DNA of 64,000 nt from Amorphochlora amoebiformis (lineage: Eukaryota > Cercozoa > Chlorarachniophyceae). The notes beneath the pieces were generated by a model. It was not told where the DNA came from. It did not search any database and was given only the letters and a program-made list of their open reading frames with translations. Numbering within the stretch: position 1 is the stretch's first letter; every line of letters begins with the position of its first letter. This document shows, in pieces, positions 17,608 to 45,911 of this stretch. A program made the translations under genes and the position numbers. Location: the NCBI GenBank assembly GCA_054601695.1, contig BAAHQB010000250.1:1-64000 (forward strand). The letters are read 5' to 3'.

Positions 17608-17650
17608 GTATGTATGTATGTATGTATATATATATATATATGCATGCATA

Positions 17651-17699
<49 letters not shown>

Positions 17700-17716
17700 G
17701 TATGTATTCATGTATG

Positions 17717-17749
<33 letters not shown>

Positions 17750-17758
17750 GCATGCATA

Positions 17759-17792
<34 letters not shown>

Positions 17793-18086
17793 CATATATG
17801 CACATGTATACCAAGTGTAAAAACATACATACACATACATATATTTACATCTAATTACATGTACAATATATAGATATATTCTTATATATGTATATGTGTA
17901 TTTATGTGGTATATATAACATATATTTTAAATATATATATATGTTTGTGTGCGTGTAGGAGCAAGGAGGAAGGGTTCAAATTTTGGTTTGGAAGGTATAC
18001 TCATAACTTTTCACAAGTACACATATTTATATTTATACAATTATTTATATTAATACACATATTTATACATAGACATATATATACGT

Positions 18087-18130
<44 letters not shown>

Positions 18131-18395
18131 CATCCACGTAGGGAACTGGATGACACGAGAGCTCGAGTGTCTGGAAAAGCCATTTGGAATGACAATTCAA
18201 GGTCAGAAATATGTCAATATATACATATATATATATATAAATATATAAATATTAATATATACTATATATACAGTACACATATGTATATATACATATGTGT
18301 ATATATAATATATATATGTAAATATACACACATATATGTATATATGTATATATGTAGAGAGAGAAGAGAGGGAGAGATAGGGGATATTGTACCTT

Positions 18396-18427
<32 letters not shown>

Positions 18428-19017
18428 AACATGTCAGATGGGACTGTTATAGTGACACGTGTCAAGGGAGTGGCAAAGACTCTCGGGGTCACATCATACA
18501 TATTCTATACACACATATTTACATATAGTATTATATCTATATATATATGTATATACATTATGTGTATTATATATATATATATATATATAATACATATATG
18601 TTATATATATATATATATATATAATACATATATGTATACATACATACTTAATAATCTCAAAGTTGTTCAATCATTCAATAATTGTTGACTAGGTTTTAGC
18701 CGGTGATAGGGTCGTGAGTATAGCTGGCGTACCAGTAGACCCTGTGTCATGGAGAACGGTCTTACACCCCTCACTCCCTTTCACACTCTTTTGTGTTTTC
18801 TACTCTCTTTCTTCCTCTCGCTCTATGGACACGCTACTTTTATCCCGCTCCCGTTATCATCTGAAGGTTGTACTTCCTTCTTCTGATTTCTTTTCCTACA
18901 CCTTCTCTCCACCCTAAATGTCAATTCTTTTCAATTCTGCCTTAAGGGCGGGATTGTGCCCAACCACAGATTTCAAAATCATGAGTCTCTAATTAAATAT
19001 ATATGTACATATTAATT

Positions 19018-19050
<33 letters not shown>

Positions 19051-19456
19051 ATAAATATATATATATGTTTAAATGACTTCATTATGTATGTTGTTAGGTA
19101 TATCAAGCTGCCAAGCCACCGTTCTCCATAGTGATTCGTACACCTGCGAGGCGGATAAAAGGAGTTCAGACGATGTCCAGTCTGGTTTACTAAGCATATC
19201 TACCTATTTCATTATCTATTATCTTAATATGTAAATATATATGCATTTACATACATGGATATATACATAAATATGTACATGTAGGTACAGATACAAAAAT
19301 GTATGTATGAATATGTGTAGGATTCTAACCCTTCTACACTATCTCGTCATATAACACAAGAGATGCGCTACTCGTCCTCAAACCGGGACGCCATCATGGT
19401 CCTAATTTACGCTAAATAATCGAATGTTAAGACATATATTATATAAATATTTAGAT

Positions 19457-19491
<35 letters not shown>

Positions 19492-19579
19492 GTTTACATA
19501 TATGTAAATTTAAATACATATATATATATATGTGTATATATATGTGTATATGATATATGATATATATATATTACATATA

Positions 19580-19617
<38 letters not shown>

Positions 19618-19838
19618 GTAATCTGTCTTTTCTTAGGTATGTGTTATTCCCTTTGGCATCTCATGCGAGGCCCGCAATGGTCTGGTAGTCGTGAAAAGTT
19701 CCACTGGAGAGGCTCTACGCTCTGGCATCAAACCCGGAGATATCCTCGTAATTATTCTCTCCATCCATTATCTGAACATATCTATTCGCATATATATATG
19801 TATATATATGTATATATATATATATATACATGTATATG

Positions 19839-19891
<53 letters not shown>

Positions 19892-21284
19892 TTGTATATA
19901 TACTATTATTATTATTATTATATATGTGTATATATATATATATGTATATATACATAGAAAGTATAAATGTAATACATATGTATAAATGTATCCTCGTATA
20001 TATCATACATATTTATACATATATATAGGTATGTACATATATATATATATATATATATATGTATTCATATGTATTTATGCAATATGTAATATTATATATA
20101 TATATATAGGCATGTATATAATATATGCTTATGTAAAATAATATACATTCTGCATATATACATACATATTCACATATATATATATATATATATGTATATA
20201 GATATATATATATATAACATATATGTTTAATATTATATATACATATATAAGTATTTATATATATATATATATATAAGTATATTATTTATATATATATATA
20301 TATGTATATATGTATATTAATATAAATATAAATATATACGAGTGCATCTTTTCATAATTGTGTACTTCCACCATGTTGATACCACCCATTTTAACAGGAA
20401 AGCGTCTCGGGCTACCCTGTAACCCCCGCAAACTGGATGGACTACTTCAGGAGCGCCTGCCTCAATCTACCCTTCGAGATCAACATCTTGCATAGCCTAA
20501 CTGTAATAGACCTCAGAGCACCCATTCTTTGAAAGCGCTCAACGGCCTATTCACAACTATTCTTATTCAGTGTGCAAACTATCACGCGTCGTAATTAATT
20601 ATCCCCTAATATATTTCCAAAATTTAATTACTCGGACTCTATGTGTATGTTAACTGTCATTATACATGCTCTCACGGTGTAAAACCTCAACAGGACGCTC
20701 TCGGACCACCCGGCACGCCTCCACTGGATTCCACCAAGAAGAATGCATCATACAGTACCCCTGCTTCCGCTGCTGCCGCCACGCATTCAACTCGCCGAAC
20801 CCAGCATGCTGGCCCGCCATTGGACTTTTTGCCTTCTACTGAAAATATGCAGTTGAACCCGAATGAGGACAAAACTAATAATTCAAACAGTGCGGAAAAC
20901 ACCAAGCCTCCCGACCGCCCTCCCCCAAGGCTCTATATCCCTCAAGTTTCCGGGACCGGGCCGGCTGCGAGTCACAACCCGTCTGCTGAGCGGAAGAGCG
21001 TGTGCTTTAGTACAGGTTATTGTGTTCTAATGGTTTCGGAGTTACTATGACACACATGTACAAATGTGTAACATTCTAGGTGAGCCCATAGGGATGGAGC
21101 TCAGTGAGTCTACGACCGGGCTAAAGGTCTTGAGCACTATACCGGGGACACAGGCAGACGGGAAGATACAGGTGGGGTGGAAGCTGCTAAGCATCTCCGG
21201 GAAGGACGTTACCACCCGTAGGGAATTGAAGGAAGAGATGCTAGTGTGCAAGTGAGGCACATAGCATACTACATGTTTTCGTGA

Positions 21285-21328
<44 letters not shown>

Positions 21329-21612
21329 CAATGCACGTGTTGTTAGGAGGGACAGCACAACAGTCAAGATTACTTTTTTAACACACCCGGTGCACCCGGG
21401 AACGATTACCAATTCGAGCAAAGAGGCTGTTACCAACACTGGCTCTAAAGAGGTATATTTTGTGCACATAGGTGTGATAGTTTATGGTATTACATTTATA
21501 AATGTACATATATATAGTATATATGTATATTCTAAATATACGTAAACATTTTTACATATATGTATAGATTATGCATGGGTGTATGTGTATGGATGCAATT
21601 GTACCTGTGCAC

Positions 21613-21662
<50 letters not shown>

Positions 21663-21730
21663 ATATATATATATATATATACATACATACATGTATATAT
21701 ATATATACATATGTGTGTGTATATATGTAA

Positions 21731-21761
<31 letters not shown>

Positions 21762-21799
21762 ATATACATATATATATGTACATAAATTTTATATAAATA

Positions 21800-21834
<35 letters not shown>

Positions 21835-22235
21835 GTATATGTATTTCACATGAAAACATGTAAAATTTCGGCACTTGTGTACCTCAAACAAGAAAACGTG
21901 TGTAAGGAATGGCTACCCTTCCCTCCTTGAACGCTTTTCGACACAACCTATGACATCTTCATCATATAAGGATTACATATTTACATACAATTGGTGATAT
22001 GTACATATTTACATATAAAAACATCTAATAAATATATACATTCAATATTTAGGCACGGGTGGACGATAAGAAGCCTGAGCCCTCGACTAAACCTCAAAAT
22101 CCAAAGCTGAGCTTAAAACAGAAATTAGCCCTACTGCGCGGAATGGGCTTCAGTGATGATAGGAAAATGGCGGCTGCTCTTGCTAGTACAGATGGAGACG
22201 TTGACACGGCATGTGCCATGCTTTTGTCTGGTTAA
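5760..22235 (+). CDS. TBC (Rab-GAP) protein with UBA, PPG-repeat and PDZ-like domains, 45 exons
   Basis: The model runs from ATG 5760 to TAA 22233-22235. Forty-five exons join in consistent phase to 3,864 nt, or 1,287 residues. Order of parts: N-terminal region (1-206), TBC domain (about 207-457), basic linker, UBA 1 (about 583-650), 'PPG..PG' repeats (about 681-829), PDZ 1 (about 830-929), PDZ 2 (about 955-1027), Ser/Pro-rich linker (to 1134), PDZ-like 3 (to 1227) and C-terminal UBA 2. TBC domains stimulate GTP hydrolysis by Rab proteins on membranes, UBA domains bind ubiquitin and PDZ domains bind C-terminal peptides. This would be a large trafficking scaffold with GAP activity. I do not know a named family with this architecture. 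Introns are mostly TA microsatellite. Some exons with weak donors (for example GTCCCC after 9795) are less certain, and a small exon could be missing near 11.5 kb. Confidence 0.8.
8444..8622. repeat. Inverted repeat with ~38-bp arms in an intron
   Basis: ggattacacttaacacatgt (8444 onward, arm to about 8481) is the reverse complement of acatgtgttaagtgtattc (arm about 8582-8622). About 100 bp of TA-rich sequence separates them. The arms are non-microsatellite, so this looks like a small foldback element or MITE remnant in an intron of the TBC gene. Confidence 0.65.
8882..12049 (+). other. TBC domain exons with both catalytic fingers
   Basis: Exons are 8882-8982, 9038-9118, 9276-9306, 9446-9524, 9740-9795, 9916-9981, 10066-10128, 10517-10606, 10681-10734, 11356-11418 and 11984-12049. 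Motif B reads QIGKDIHRT, giving the IxxDxxR arginine finger at R262. Motif C reads [12 protein letters not shown], giving the glutamine finger at Q297. Later TBC signatures follow: [62 protein letters not shown] and [13 protein letters not shown]. Both residues needed for dual-finger GAP chemistry are present, so it is probably active. Target Rab unknown. Confidence 0.88.
12146..15452 (+). other. Basic linker and first UBA domain of the TBC protein
   Basis: Exons are 12146-12223, 12284-12362, 12877-12917, 13180-13269, 13431-13519, 13867-13942, 14532-14606, 15248-15295 and 15357-15452. The first is a coiled helix ([16 protein letters not shown]); Lys/Ser/Pro-rich linker exons follow. Exons 13867-15295 give the UBA pattern [20 protein letters not shown], then [10 protein letters not shown], with the MGF loop and the A..WL helix. 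A Gly/Ser/Thr-rich spacer ([19 protein letters not shown]) follows. Confidence 0.78.
15713..17462 (+). other. 'PPG..PG' beta-repeat block of the TBC protein
   Basis: Exons are 15713-15808, 16040-16143, 16483-16533, 16719-16762, 16901-16943 and 17356-17462. The repeats pair a 'V.VPPG..PGQ' half with a 'V.TP.G' half: [57 protein letters not shown] and [17 protein letters not shown]. This short motif is known from uncharacterised protist and algal proteins. A beta-structure role is inferred from the alternating pattern; function unknown. Confidence 0.7.
17959..21452 (+). other. PDZ-like modules of the TBC protein
   Basis: Exons are 17959-17994, 18142-18201, 18438-18487, 18693-18758, 19098-19184, 19321-19398, 19637-19747, 20398-20502, 20694-21015, 21080-21251 and 21347-21452. 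PDZ 1 has PFGMTIQG as carboxylate loop and strand B, then [27 protein letters not shown] and [13 protein letters not shown] 2 has [20 protein letters not shown], then [12 protein letters not shown]. After a 107-residue Ser/Pro/Asn linker, the third module has [20 protein letters not shown], then [14 protein letters not shown]. Linker exon 20694-21015 is the longest in the gene and low in complexity. PDZ 1 is clear; the third is degenerate. Confidence 0.72.
22053..22235 (+). other. C-terminal UBA domain and stop of the TBC protein
   Basis: The last exon encodes a Lys/Pro linker, then [38 protein letters not shown] and LLSG before TAA. The MGF motif and 'A..L..T.GDVD.A...L' helix pattern are typical UBA features. 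It pairs with the internal UBA, so the protein has two possible ubiquitin-binding sites. Confidence 0.8.
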
Positions 22236-22396
22236 GAGCTCGAGAAAAAAATTAATGAAATCTTCCGCAATATCTATGAGATGATCATCACTCTATGATT
22301 TTCATTATAATAAGTTCGTACATCAGTGGATATATATAATATGCTAGTATGTAGTAGTGATACACACACACACACTACATATATATATATATATCT

Positions 22397-22436
<40 letters not shown>

Positions 22437-22994
22437 TAGATATTATCATATGATATGCGCGGCTCGCTGGGTCTAGCCTTAGTCTTACTACTAGACTAGT
22501 CTAGAGTTAGTGACTAGTGTTTTCAAACACATATACATACATATATACCAGATATATACCTACTAGACCTATATACATTCATATATTACATGTAAATACA
22601 TACATATATACACATAATATAATATTTAGAATATATATATATATATATATACATAAATATTTGTATAATATCATTATGTATAAATATGTGTATATGTATT
22701 GTATCTAGTACATATGCAAGTATGTTCTGATGTTATATCTGTATATGTACATGTGTGTACAATGCATATGTGTGTATGCTTATATATATGTGTATAAATA
22801 TATATATATATATATTTATAAGTTACATATCGGTCTCTATATCTAGTATATAGGTGTCGCATAAAAGATTTAACGTTTAAGTAATTTATTAACAAATTGC
22901 TTTAATGCAATGCTACAGCTGACACAGTACTCTCACCTTCTAGACCTTCAAGTCGCGACACCTGAGCCCCAGACAGTCGACTGGCATTAATTTA
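22236..22994. other. Convergent spacer after the TBC gene
   Basis: This region separates the TBC gene stop from the stop of the minus-strand gene at 22995. It has TA tracts at 22380-22435 and 22600-22650 and a CTAG-rich patch at 22435-22520 (GTCTAG, ACTAGACTAGTCTAG). No coding region is supported. Confidence 0.6.
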
Positions 22995-34508
<11,514 letters not shown>

Positions 34509-34953
34509 GTGGCTGTCACTCTGAAATGTCACCAATTGGTTCTTCTGGTATGTGACAGTCCTGAGTGACAGAAGTCTCCGGAGAATTCTCAGAGATATCG
34601 GCACGGCACTGCCGGAATATCACGACCCGCAAAAGCAAGAACGAGCCGGCACAGCAGCTCCCGCTCCACAGGTTCCCCATGCGAAATCCAAACGAAACAT
34701 ATTGCTATTATCCTCCCCGTTGCCGCCCAGAAGCTTCCTATAATTCTGGGATCGTTGATCCCCTTTAGATTTCAAGTTTTCCCCGCCTCTGAAGCACACG
34801 GAGCGCGCGGTCATTCAGAACGTCGCTGCTACTTCATGAGAATTTCTCCGTCTAATACTCTTGTCCACTCTATGATTATAGGCAGTTCGAGCGGGATTCT
34901 ACAACGCCCAAGAGAGAGCCGGCACCTGGGAACCGTTCCGAGACTCGGCTACC
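34509..34953. promoter_or_regulatory. Bidirectional spacer between two membrane-protein genes
   Basis: This ~445 bp TA-repeat-free segment separates the ATG of the minus-strand secreted/membrane protein from the ATG of the plus-strand multipass protein. Its GC content is higher than the surroundings. An upstream non-coding exon for the plus gene is possible, because tatag acceptor-like sequence occurs near 34880. No defined promoter motif is visible. Confidence 0.5.
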
Positions 34954-35903
34954 ATGCCCAACAAACTGCCAGCGGCTCGGCGCCTGTACAGGCTCAGGCC
35001 GGAAGTCACGTCTTCAGTCGTCTTAAACGCGGGAGTTGGCCTTTTCTTCTCTCTGACATTCTTCCTCGTCTTTATACCCCAACACCTTGAGTGTTACAAA
35101 CGGTGGGTATTCCCTAACTCCTCGTGTATTTCTCTCGGGTGCTGAGACTCTGTCGGGTAATTTCTAGTCTTTGAACGGCAGCGATATATCCGTTCGTGGG
35201 TTGACAATTGTCAATAGCGATCAGATATGGTTGACAATTGTCACTAGCGCTCATATATAAACTCCGTAGAATCCCCAATCTCAGTATTGTCCAATCCTGG
35301 CAATCTCAGTATTGTCGCCCTCATCCCAACCTGATCCCTTCGCTGACCGAAACTCCTGTGTGCCTCACATAACTCCCGCAGGAAAACGTGCGCCGGCCTC
35401 TCTCCTTATCTCCTTTTATTTGGAGGCATAAGCTTCATGTTTGCCTTCTACAACGTCCTCCTCATGGACATAGGTCCAACCAACCCAACCCAACCCAACC
35501 CACAACCTAACAACCCAACCCAACGCAACCCAACCCAAAGTTGTCACACCTCTCTGCTTTCTGCAGAGTTTGCATCCCTGCTAACAAAATTGCTATTTCA
35601 GACACCCTTGGTGCCTGTCATGGGGACGAGGTGTACGACCCAGAGGTGAACCACAAAACAAAATCTTAGTCAAGAGAGCCTAGATAATTCAGTGAATAAA
35701 AAAAAATCATCTTGACTACAGGCAATCAACTGCATCGCTGTCTTCTCTCCGATCTTGCAGCAAGCTCTACCAGCGATCACAGGGTATTTTTTTTCACATA
35801 CACAAATATGGGATATAAGTTATAAATGCATTTTATACCATATGATACTACAGTACATGACATATAAAATGTTGATTGATTTTTCTTATTTTATATATCT
35901 ATA

Positions 35904-35944
<41 letters not shown>

Positions 35945-35991
35945 ATGTAATCTATGTATGAAAATGAATTACATCAATCTGTAATACATAA

Positions 35992-36088
<97 letters not shown>

Positions 36089-36238
36089 TATATATATATA
36101 TCTATATATGCTATATATATATATATATAATATAATCTATGTATGTAAATAAATTATACGTACATCTTGTAATACGTATATATATTATATGCGGATAAAT
36201 ACATGTATATTATATATATATATATATATATGTATATG

Positions 36239-36298
<60 letters not shown>

Positions 36299-36302
36299 AT
36301 AT

Positions 36303-36339
<37 letters not shown>

Positions 36340-36349
36340 ATGTACTAAC

Positions 36350-36409
<60 letters not shown>

Positions 36410-37238
36410 ACAATGTCTGTTTGTGTGTTTATATTTATATAAGTATATTTGTATTATATTTTGTATTTATATACGTAAATGTCAGATATGTCGTTCATGT
36501 TAGAACAAGTGTGTATCATTCTCATGTGGTGACTTCTCATGTAGGATATTATGATACATGATACTAACTTCACCTAAAAGATTTATTTCAACTCGATTGT
36601 CAATTTTCTGCAGATACCCTAGCTGGTACGTGTGGTATCATCTGTATTGCCCTCCCGTCCTGTGGAAGACGCATGTCATGTCGCTGACGATTTTTCTCGC
36701 GGCTTCGGGAATGGGGTACCATATCCCTCACTCAGCATCGACAATGCTCGCCAAAACCCCTCACTATTGCAACATTAACGTTCAGAGCTGTCATCTCTCT
36801 CTATGTGTTATTCCTCGACGACCATGAACTCACACACCTCGTTGGCACGGTACATGGCAGACGAGAATGAGAAGGAAAAAAGGGGGAGAGGCTGTGCCTA
36901 ACGCGAGATGTGTACATAAGCTGAATGGTTCTAAGAGTAAACGAGAGCATGGTTTGTCGTCATAATAGGTATGGGGACTAGTGGCAACCATCACCAACTT
37001 CATTATGTGGTTTCCTCAGGTATGGTTCCGCTAATCCAGACGAGAAACCTCCTAAAAATTGCATATCTGTCCATATATTTACACTTATACATAGATTGAG
37101 ACCACGCTACGGCTGCAGTCCAGGGGTGCCTTGTCAATATACACACTGGTGTCCACGGTAATTCATAAATTAGCACATAATATATGTTCAAGAAAATATA
37201 CATTATTATATAATATATATATATATATATATATATGC

Positions 37239-37298
<60 letters not shown>

Positions 37299-37317
37299 CA
37301 TGTATTATAGGTAAATT

Positions 37318-37348
<31 letters not shown>

Positions 37349-37486
37349 GTATATATAAACATATATATATATATGTATATATATATTATATGTTATTTAT
37401 ATACATGCATATATTATATGTTATTTATATACATGCATATATTCCTATATTAACACATATTTATCCAGAAATATTGTACATATATG

Positions 37487-37528
<42 letters not shown>

Positions 37529-37868
37529 ATAGCGGGGGTGTAGCCAGTACACGTGTCACTGATTAGTCCGATTGTTTCCGGGTAACTTGCGTTATGAAGT
37601 CTATGGCTGGTTGGATTTCTAACTAGTTCGAAGTTCTCTTCCTTTCTCTCCGAACCTAATCGAACCTTCTAGAATGCCTCCAGGCTGTTCCGGGTAGTAC
37701 CGGGTAGTCCCCGTTAGTGCCCGGTAGTACCGGCTACTCCGATCTCCAATAGTCTCTGGGATCTCTAGCGATCCCTAGTACAGCTATGACTATGTTTTAA
37801 TACGCTATCGATATCTACTCTTCGAACTGCGTACGCTCGTGCTATGTATATGGTCCTTCCAACAATAT

Positions 37869-37908
<40 letters not shown>

Positions 37909-37912
37909 GTTT

Positions 37913-37955
<43 letters not shown>

Positions 37956-37965
37956 TATATGTATA

Positions 37966-37996
<31 letters not shown>

Positions 37997-38021
37997 GTTT
38001 GTATATATAGTGTGTAATATA

Positions 38022-38112
<91 letters not shown>

Positions 38113-38157
38113 GATTATATTTCACACATATGTAATACATATATACATATACAAATA

Positions 38158-38191
<34 letters not shown>

Positions 38192-38215
38192 GAAGGTGTA
38201 TATATATACCTACTC

Positions 38216-38253
<38 letters not shown>

Positions 38254-38367
38254 CTTTTTATATGTACATATAGAAATAATATATATATATATATATATAT
38301 ATACATACATATATATATATATATATGTATGTATGTATATATATAAATACATTTTGATTCCAGGATA

Positions 38368-38414
<47 letters not shown>

Positions 38415-38435
38415 GTATGTCCTTTTTTAAAATGC

Positions 38436-38509
<74 letters not shown>

Positions 38510-38605
38510 TGTAAATATAAATATAAATACATGATATATATGTATATATATATATATATATTATATAGATTTATATATATATATATATATATATAAACAT
38601 AACGA

Positions 38606-38636
<31 letters not shown>

Positions 38637-39543
38637 ATGAATGTAAATATAAATATAAATACATGTATAAATACAATATGTATCTGTGTATATGCTATGT
38701 ATGTATCTATTCATGTATATCTACAGCATAATTCTATGCAATAAACTTAAATTATCGTTTAGGTAATAAGTGATATCCTGTTCACCCTCTACCTAGTGGT
38801 CATGGCACGTCAGCACTGGAGCGTTTGGATGCCTCAGGTATTGCATTACGGCAAGAAGGATAATGCAGGTGTCGTATCGCAAAGCTCATGCTTACTTCAC
38901 ACTAATCGTTCGTATAGGTTCCCGATGCTTTCCAACAAATGCTCATTCTAGGCTTTTTATGGCACTTCGGCGAGCTTTCATTCTCAAAGGTTTGCAAACT
39001 CACACTGACACAATGGCCGGAGTATGTCACTTTACCTCACCCATCCCTCTCAGAAAGAGCCCAATCCCATATCCACCCGCATGCTTTCTTCGTCGACATT
39101 CAAGTTTCCCACCCTCTTGGGCGGTGTGGCGGCCAAAAGACACAATAGCTACGGCGGGACGCCCTCTGCGTACACCTCAAGGTAACTCCTATCAAAACTA
39201 TGGCTAGGAATATATTATTATTGTTGTATGCAGTTGTGGGATCTTATCTTAAGTGTTCGCTTCTACCAGGCAAGTATACGAACCTCTCTACCGCTCCCTT
39301 GATGGTCACATCAGCCGCTCTCGCAGCCAGCAATTCTCCACAAACAAGAGCAAAGGCTCAGAGCCAGAGTACCTCATCGCTCTCAATAGGAAAGCGAATG
39401 GACACGATAGTCCCGCAAAAAAAAGCCCGGAATCGCAGCACCAGTTCGAAAACTGCAATGGCAACGGTAACGGTTATTCCAACGGAAACCATCTGCATCA
39501 GCCTCTGGATCGTCCGGCGGCGAGGATACATTCCCACTCGTAA
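34954..39543 (+). CDS. Multipass membrane protein, family not recognised
   Basis: Ten phase-consistent exons are 34954-35102, 35382-35473, 35602-35645, 35722-35783, 36614-36779, 36969-37019, 38763-38837, 38918-38989, 39054-39181 and 39270-39543. They total 1,113 nt, or 370 residues. The start is the first ATG of the open frame, in the context ctaccATGc. Hydrophobic segments include [56 protein letters not shown] and [14 protein letters not shown] with [13 protein letters not shown], plus [10 protein letters not shown], so about five to seven membrane passes. Conserved-looking Cys occur in loops ([19 protein letters not shown]). A cytosolic-type tail rich in Ser, Asn and Gly ([11 protein letters not shown]) ends the protein. 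The 36779 donor (GTTCAG) is the least certain junction. 'FPQ' and 'MPQ' recall PQ-loop proteins only superficially. Confidence 0.68.
37524..37866 (+). mobile_element. SINE-like element, diverged copy 1
   Basis: A non-TA island in an intron shares body sequence with the islands at 58.1-58.6 kb and 62.6-62.9 kb. Shared parts are the cgggtagtaccgggtagt repeats, atctc..gatctc..gcgatccc, and the 3' signature gatatctactcttcgaactgcg. The tRNA-like head is eroded here (tgttatagcgggggtgtagc). It ends in a TA microsatellite tail. Confidence 0.65.
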
Positions 39544-41592
<2,049 letters not shown>

Positions 41593-41595
41593 GGG

Positions 41596-43081
<1,486 letters not shown>

Positions 43082-43482
43082 CTGAGGGTATGATTCTTTC
43101 GAGCGTCTTTGTACGTCCAAGCTTGTTTGTAGGCTAACGTATGCTTAAACTTGCGAATTTTCTCCAGATCTCGAAAAAGCGCATCATCCACACGCTGAGA
43201 TTCGTAGGTCATTTTCTCAGCAGAAAAGAGGGAAAATAAGCCAGGAAGATGTAGATCATGATAGAATACATCGGCAAGTACTGGTAAATTTGTCCGCATT
43301 TTTTCATGCCTCCTTATTCTCCTCGTACGCGTGGCTTTTGGTGTCAACTTTTTCTGAATTGGAGTTGAGACACGAGCGCTAAAATAAAAGAACTTCGGCG
43401 ACAAATTTCTAGGTTTGCGGCGGATATTTAAGAAATTCGGCGAATAGTTTGGTCATTTTATTTTCGGTGATTTCGTCCAAAC

Positions 43483-45167
43483 ATGGACTCCGCGACAGGC
43501 TCCATTGGAAAAACGGTTTGGCTTCCAGGGGACAGCCGGGGACCTCAACGATCACCTGTGGACCCCGCGAGTCAACTTTGGCTACCGACGCCGCCCCACC
43601 CACATTCAGGCTCCAGAACGTAAGTCAAGAAAATGACCTTTCCACTCCTTTTGGGGAACATATGCTGGGTTTTTTTGGGGGCGTTAAATGGTCGGTGGAA
43701 GCTGAGAGACATGTCGGAATGGCAACCGAAGCCTGACAACGCGCCATTTTTCCGTTGGAAAATTCGGTGGTCAAAAGTGGGGAAAAATGTGGAAGAAGGC
43801 AGGGCATTGGTGTCAGGAATGTAGTGTGGGCGTAAGAAGTACATCTAGAGGTGGGGAGTGACAATATTTGGTATGGAATTTGTGCGCGGGAAAGCGACCG
43901 GCGATTGCGTGGATATGGATAAATAGAAACAGATGTGTGGAAAGGGTTCAGGAGGGTTCCAAGAGTCCCATGGATTCAGATGGAGGGGGGGGAGAAATAT
44001 GAGAAGGATTTGTACTGTAGGGGAGGTTGGGGAATACAGGGGAAAAGTGGTCAAACGCATCCGTACGGTTCTGATTGAGGGTCAGATGTGGCCCTGAGGG
44101 ACTTCTGCACACAGGAGAGGGTTTGTTGGTATTTATAGCGATGATGTCGCGGGGAATTGTGGGAATGAAAAGTTGTGGAGGGCTATTCTTTTTCTATCCC
44201 GTTCTCTCCCCTCTATCCCAAAACCCAGTCTTAACAAACTAATGCTAGGACCCTTCGACGTTGGTTGCGACCGTATGAGCGAGGGGGAGGCTTCTGCGGG
44301 TTCAGGAAAACGGGCAGATGAGTCCAAGAACCCGGTTCCAGCCCATACCACCAGAAGGCCAAGAGAACGATGTCCGCTGAACAAGCTGAGCGTGCGACTG
44401 TTGGATACATACAACAATATTAATCAGGTAATTAGCCCCATTATAGTGGGTTGGAAGGTTTTACAAGGAACTTAGGGCCTGTTGTAGTTTGAAATACCAC
44501 ACTTTACTGATTTCCCGTTTCTTTCCCCACACCCCTTCCCCTACCCTCAGCGATATTACGCTCAGAAGGGACTGGAGGCAAAGAAGAAGAAGAAGCGAGC
44601 GCGTCAGAGCTCCAAGGAGTACGACTACCACGTGGTTGAGGGCGCTTATCTGGGAGAGGGAAATCGCTACAAGATTGAGAGGGAAATTGGAAAGGGGTCC
44701 TTCGGAAAGGTGGTTAGGGCGTTTGACAATGTCAAGAAGGAATGGGTGGCTATCAAGATCGTCAAGAAGAAAAAGGCTTTCCTCAGACAGGTGGGATTAC
44801 ACATCTAGATATTATGATGCTATCTGTTTGGTGGTTCACTAAAACATACATTTAGGCCGAGACTGAGATCAAAATCCTTAATGCCCTACAAGAGCCTCCC
44901 CAAGGGGAACCATCCAAAATCGTGCAACTGAAGCATCACTTCAAACACGAGAAGCATCAGTGTATAGTATTCGAGCTCTTGTACAGGAATCTATATGAGT
45001 TGCTCATCGACACCCAATATAAGGTTAACCCTAACCCAGCCTTCACCTGACACATCAGTGACTTTTATGTAAATATATATGGGTATAATGTAATATATTT
45101 ATATATATATATATATATATACATATATATACATATATATATATATATATGTATGTATATGTGCGTA

Positions 45168-45228
<61 letters not shown>

Positions 45229-45407
45229 GTATATATGTATATATATATGTATATATATATACCTGAACACACCCATGTGTATGAAGTGCATGTATATATG
45301 TGTATGTATATGTGTATGTATATATAATATTCATATATATATATATATATATATATAATATACATATATATGTGTGTATATATGTACATATATGTATATG
45401 TTATATG

Positions 45408-45443
<36 letters not shown>

Positions 45444-45530
45444 ATATATTTGTGTATGTGTGTGTACATATTGTGTGTATGTAGTTACCTGCATAGCTTT
45501 TCACAAATACACCATCTTTGGATTATAGAT

Positions 45531-45582
<52 letters not shown>

Positions 45583-45656
45583 TATCACACATATCGTCCG
45601 TAGATTGCATAGTGCAAGCATGCATACATATTGCATACATGCATATAAATATATAC

Positions 45657-45754
<98 letters not shown>

Positions 45755-45860
45755 ATAATAATAATAATAGTAATAATATATATATATATATATATATTTA
45801 CACAAAAGGATATCTACAGTTATATATATACATATATATATATATACTTATGTATATATG

Positions 45861-45911
<51 letters not shown>

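Noticed and set aside
43409-43603. 64-codon minus-strand frame
   Set aside because: It is antisense to the first exon of the kinase gene, which has better splice and phase support.
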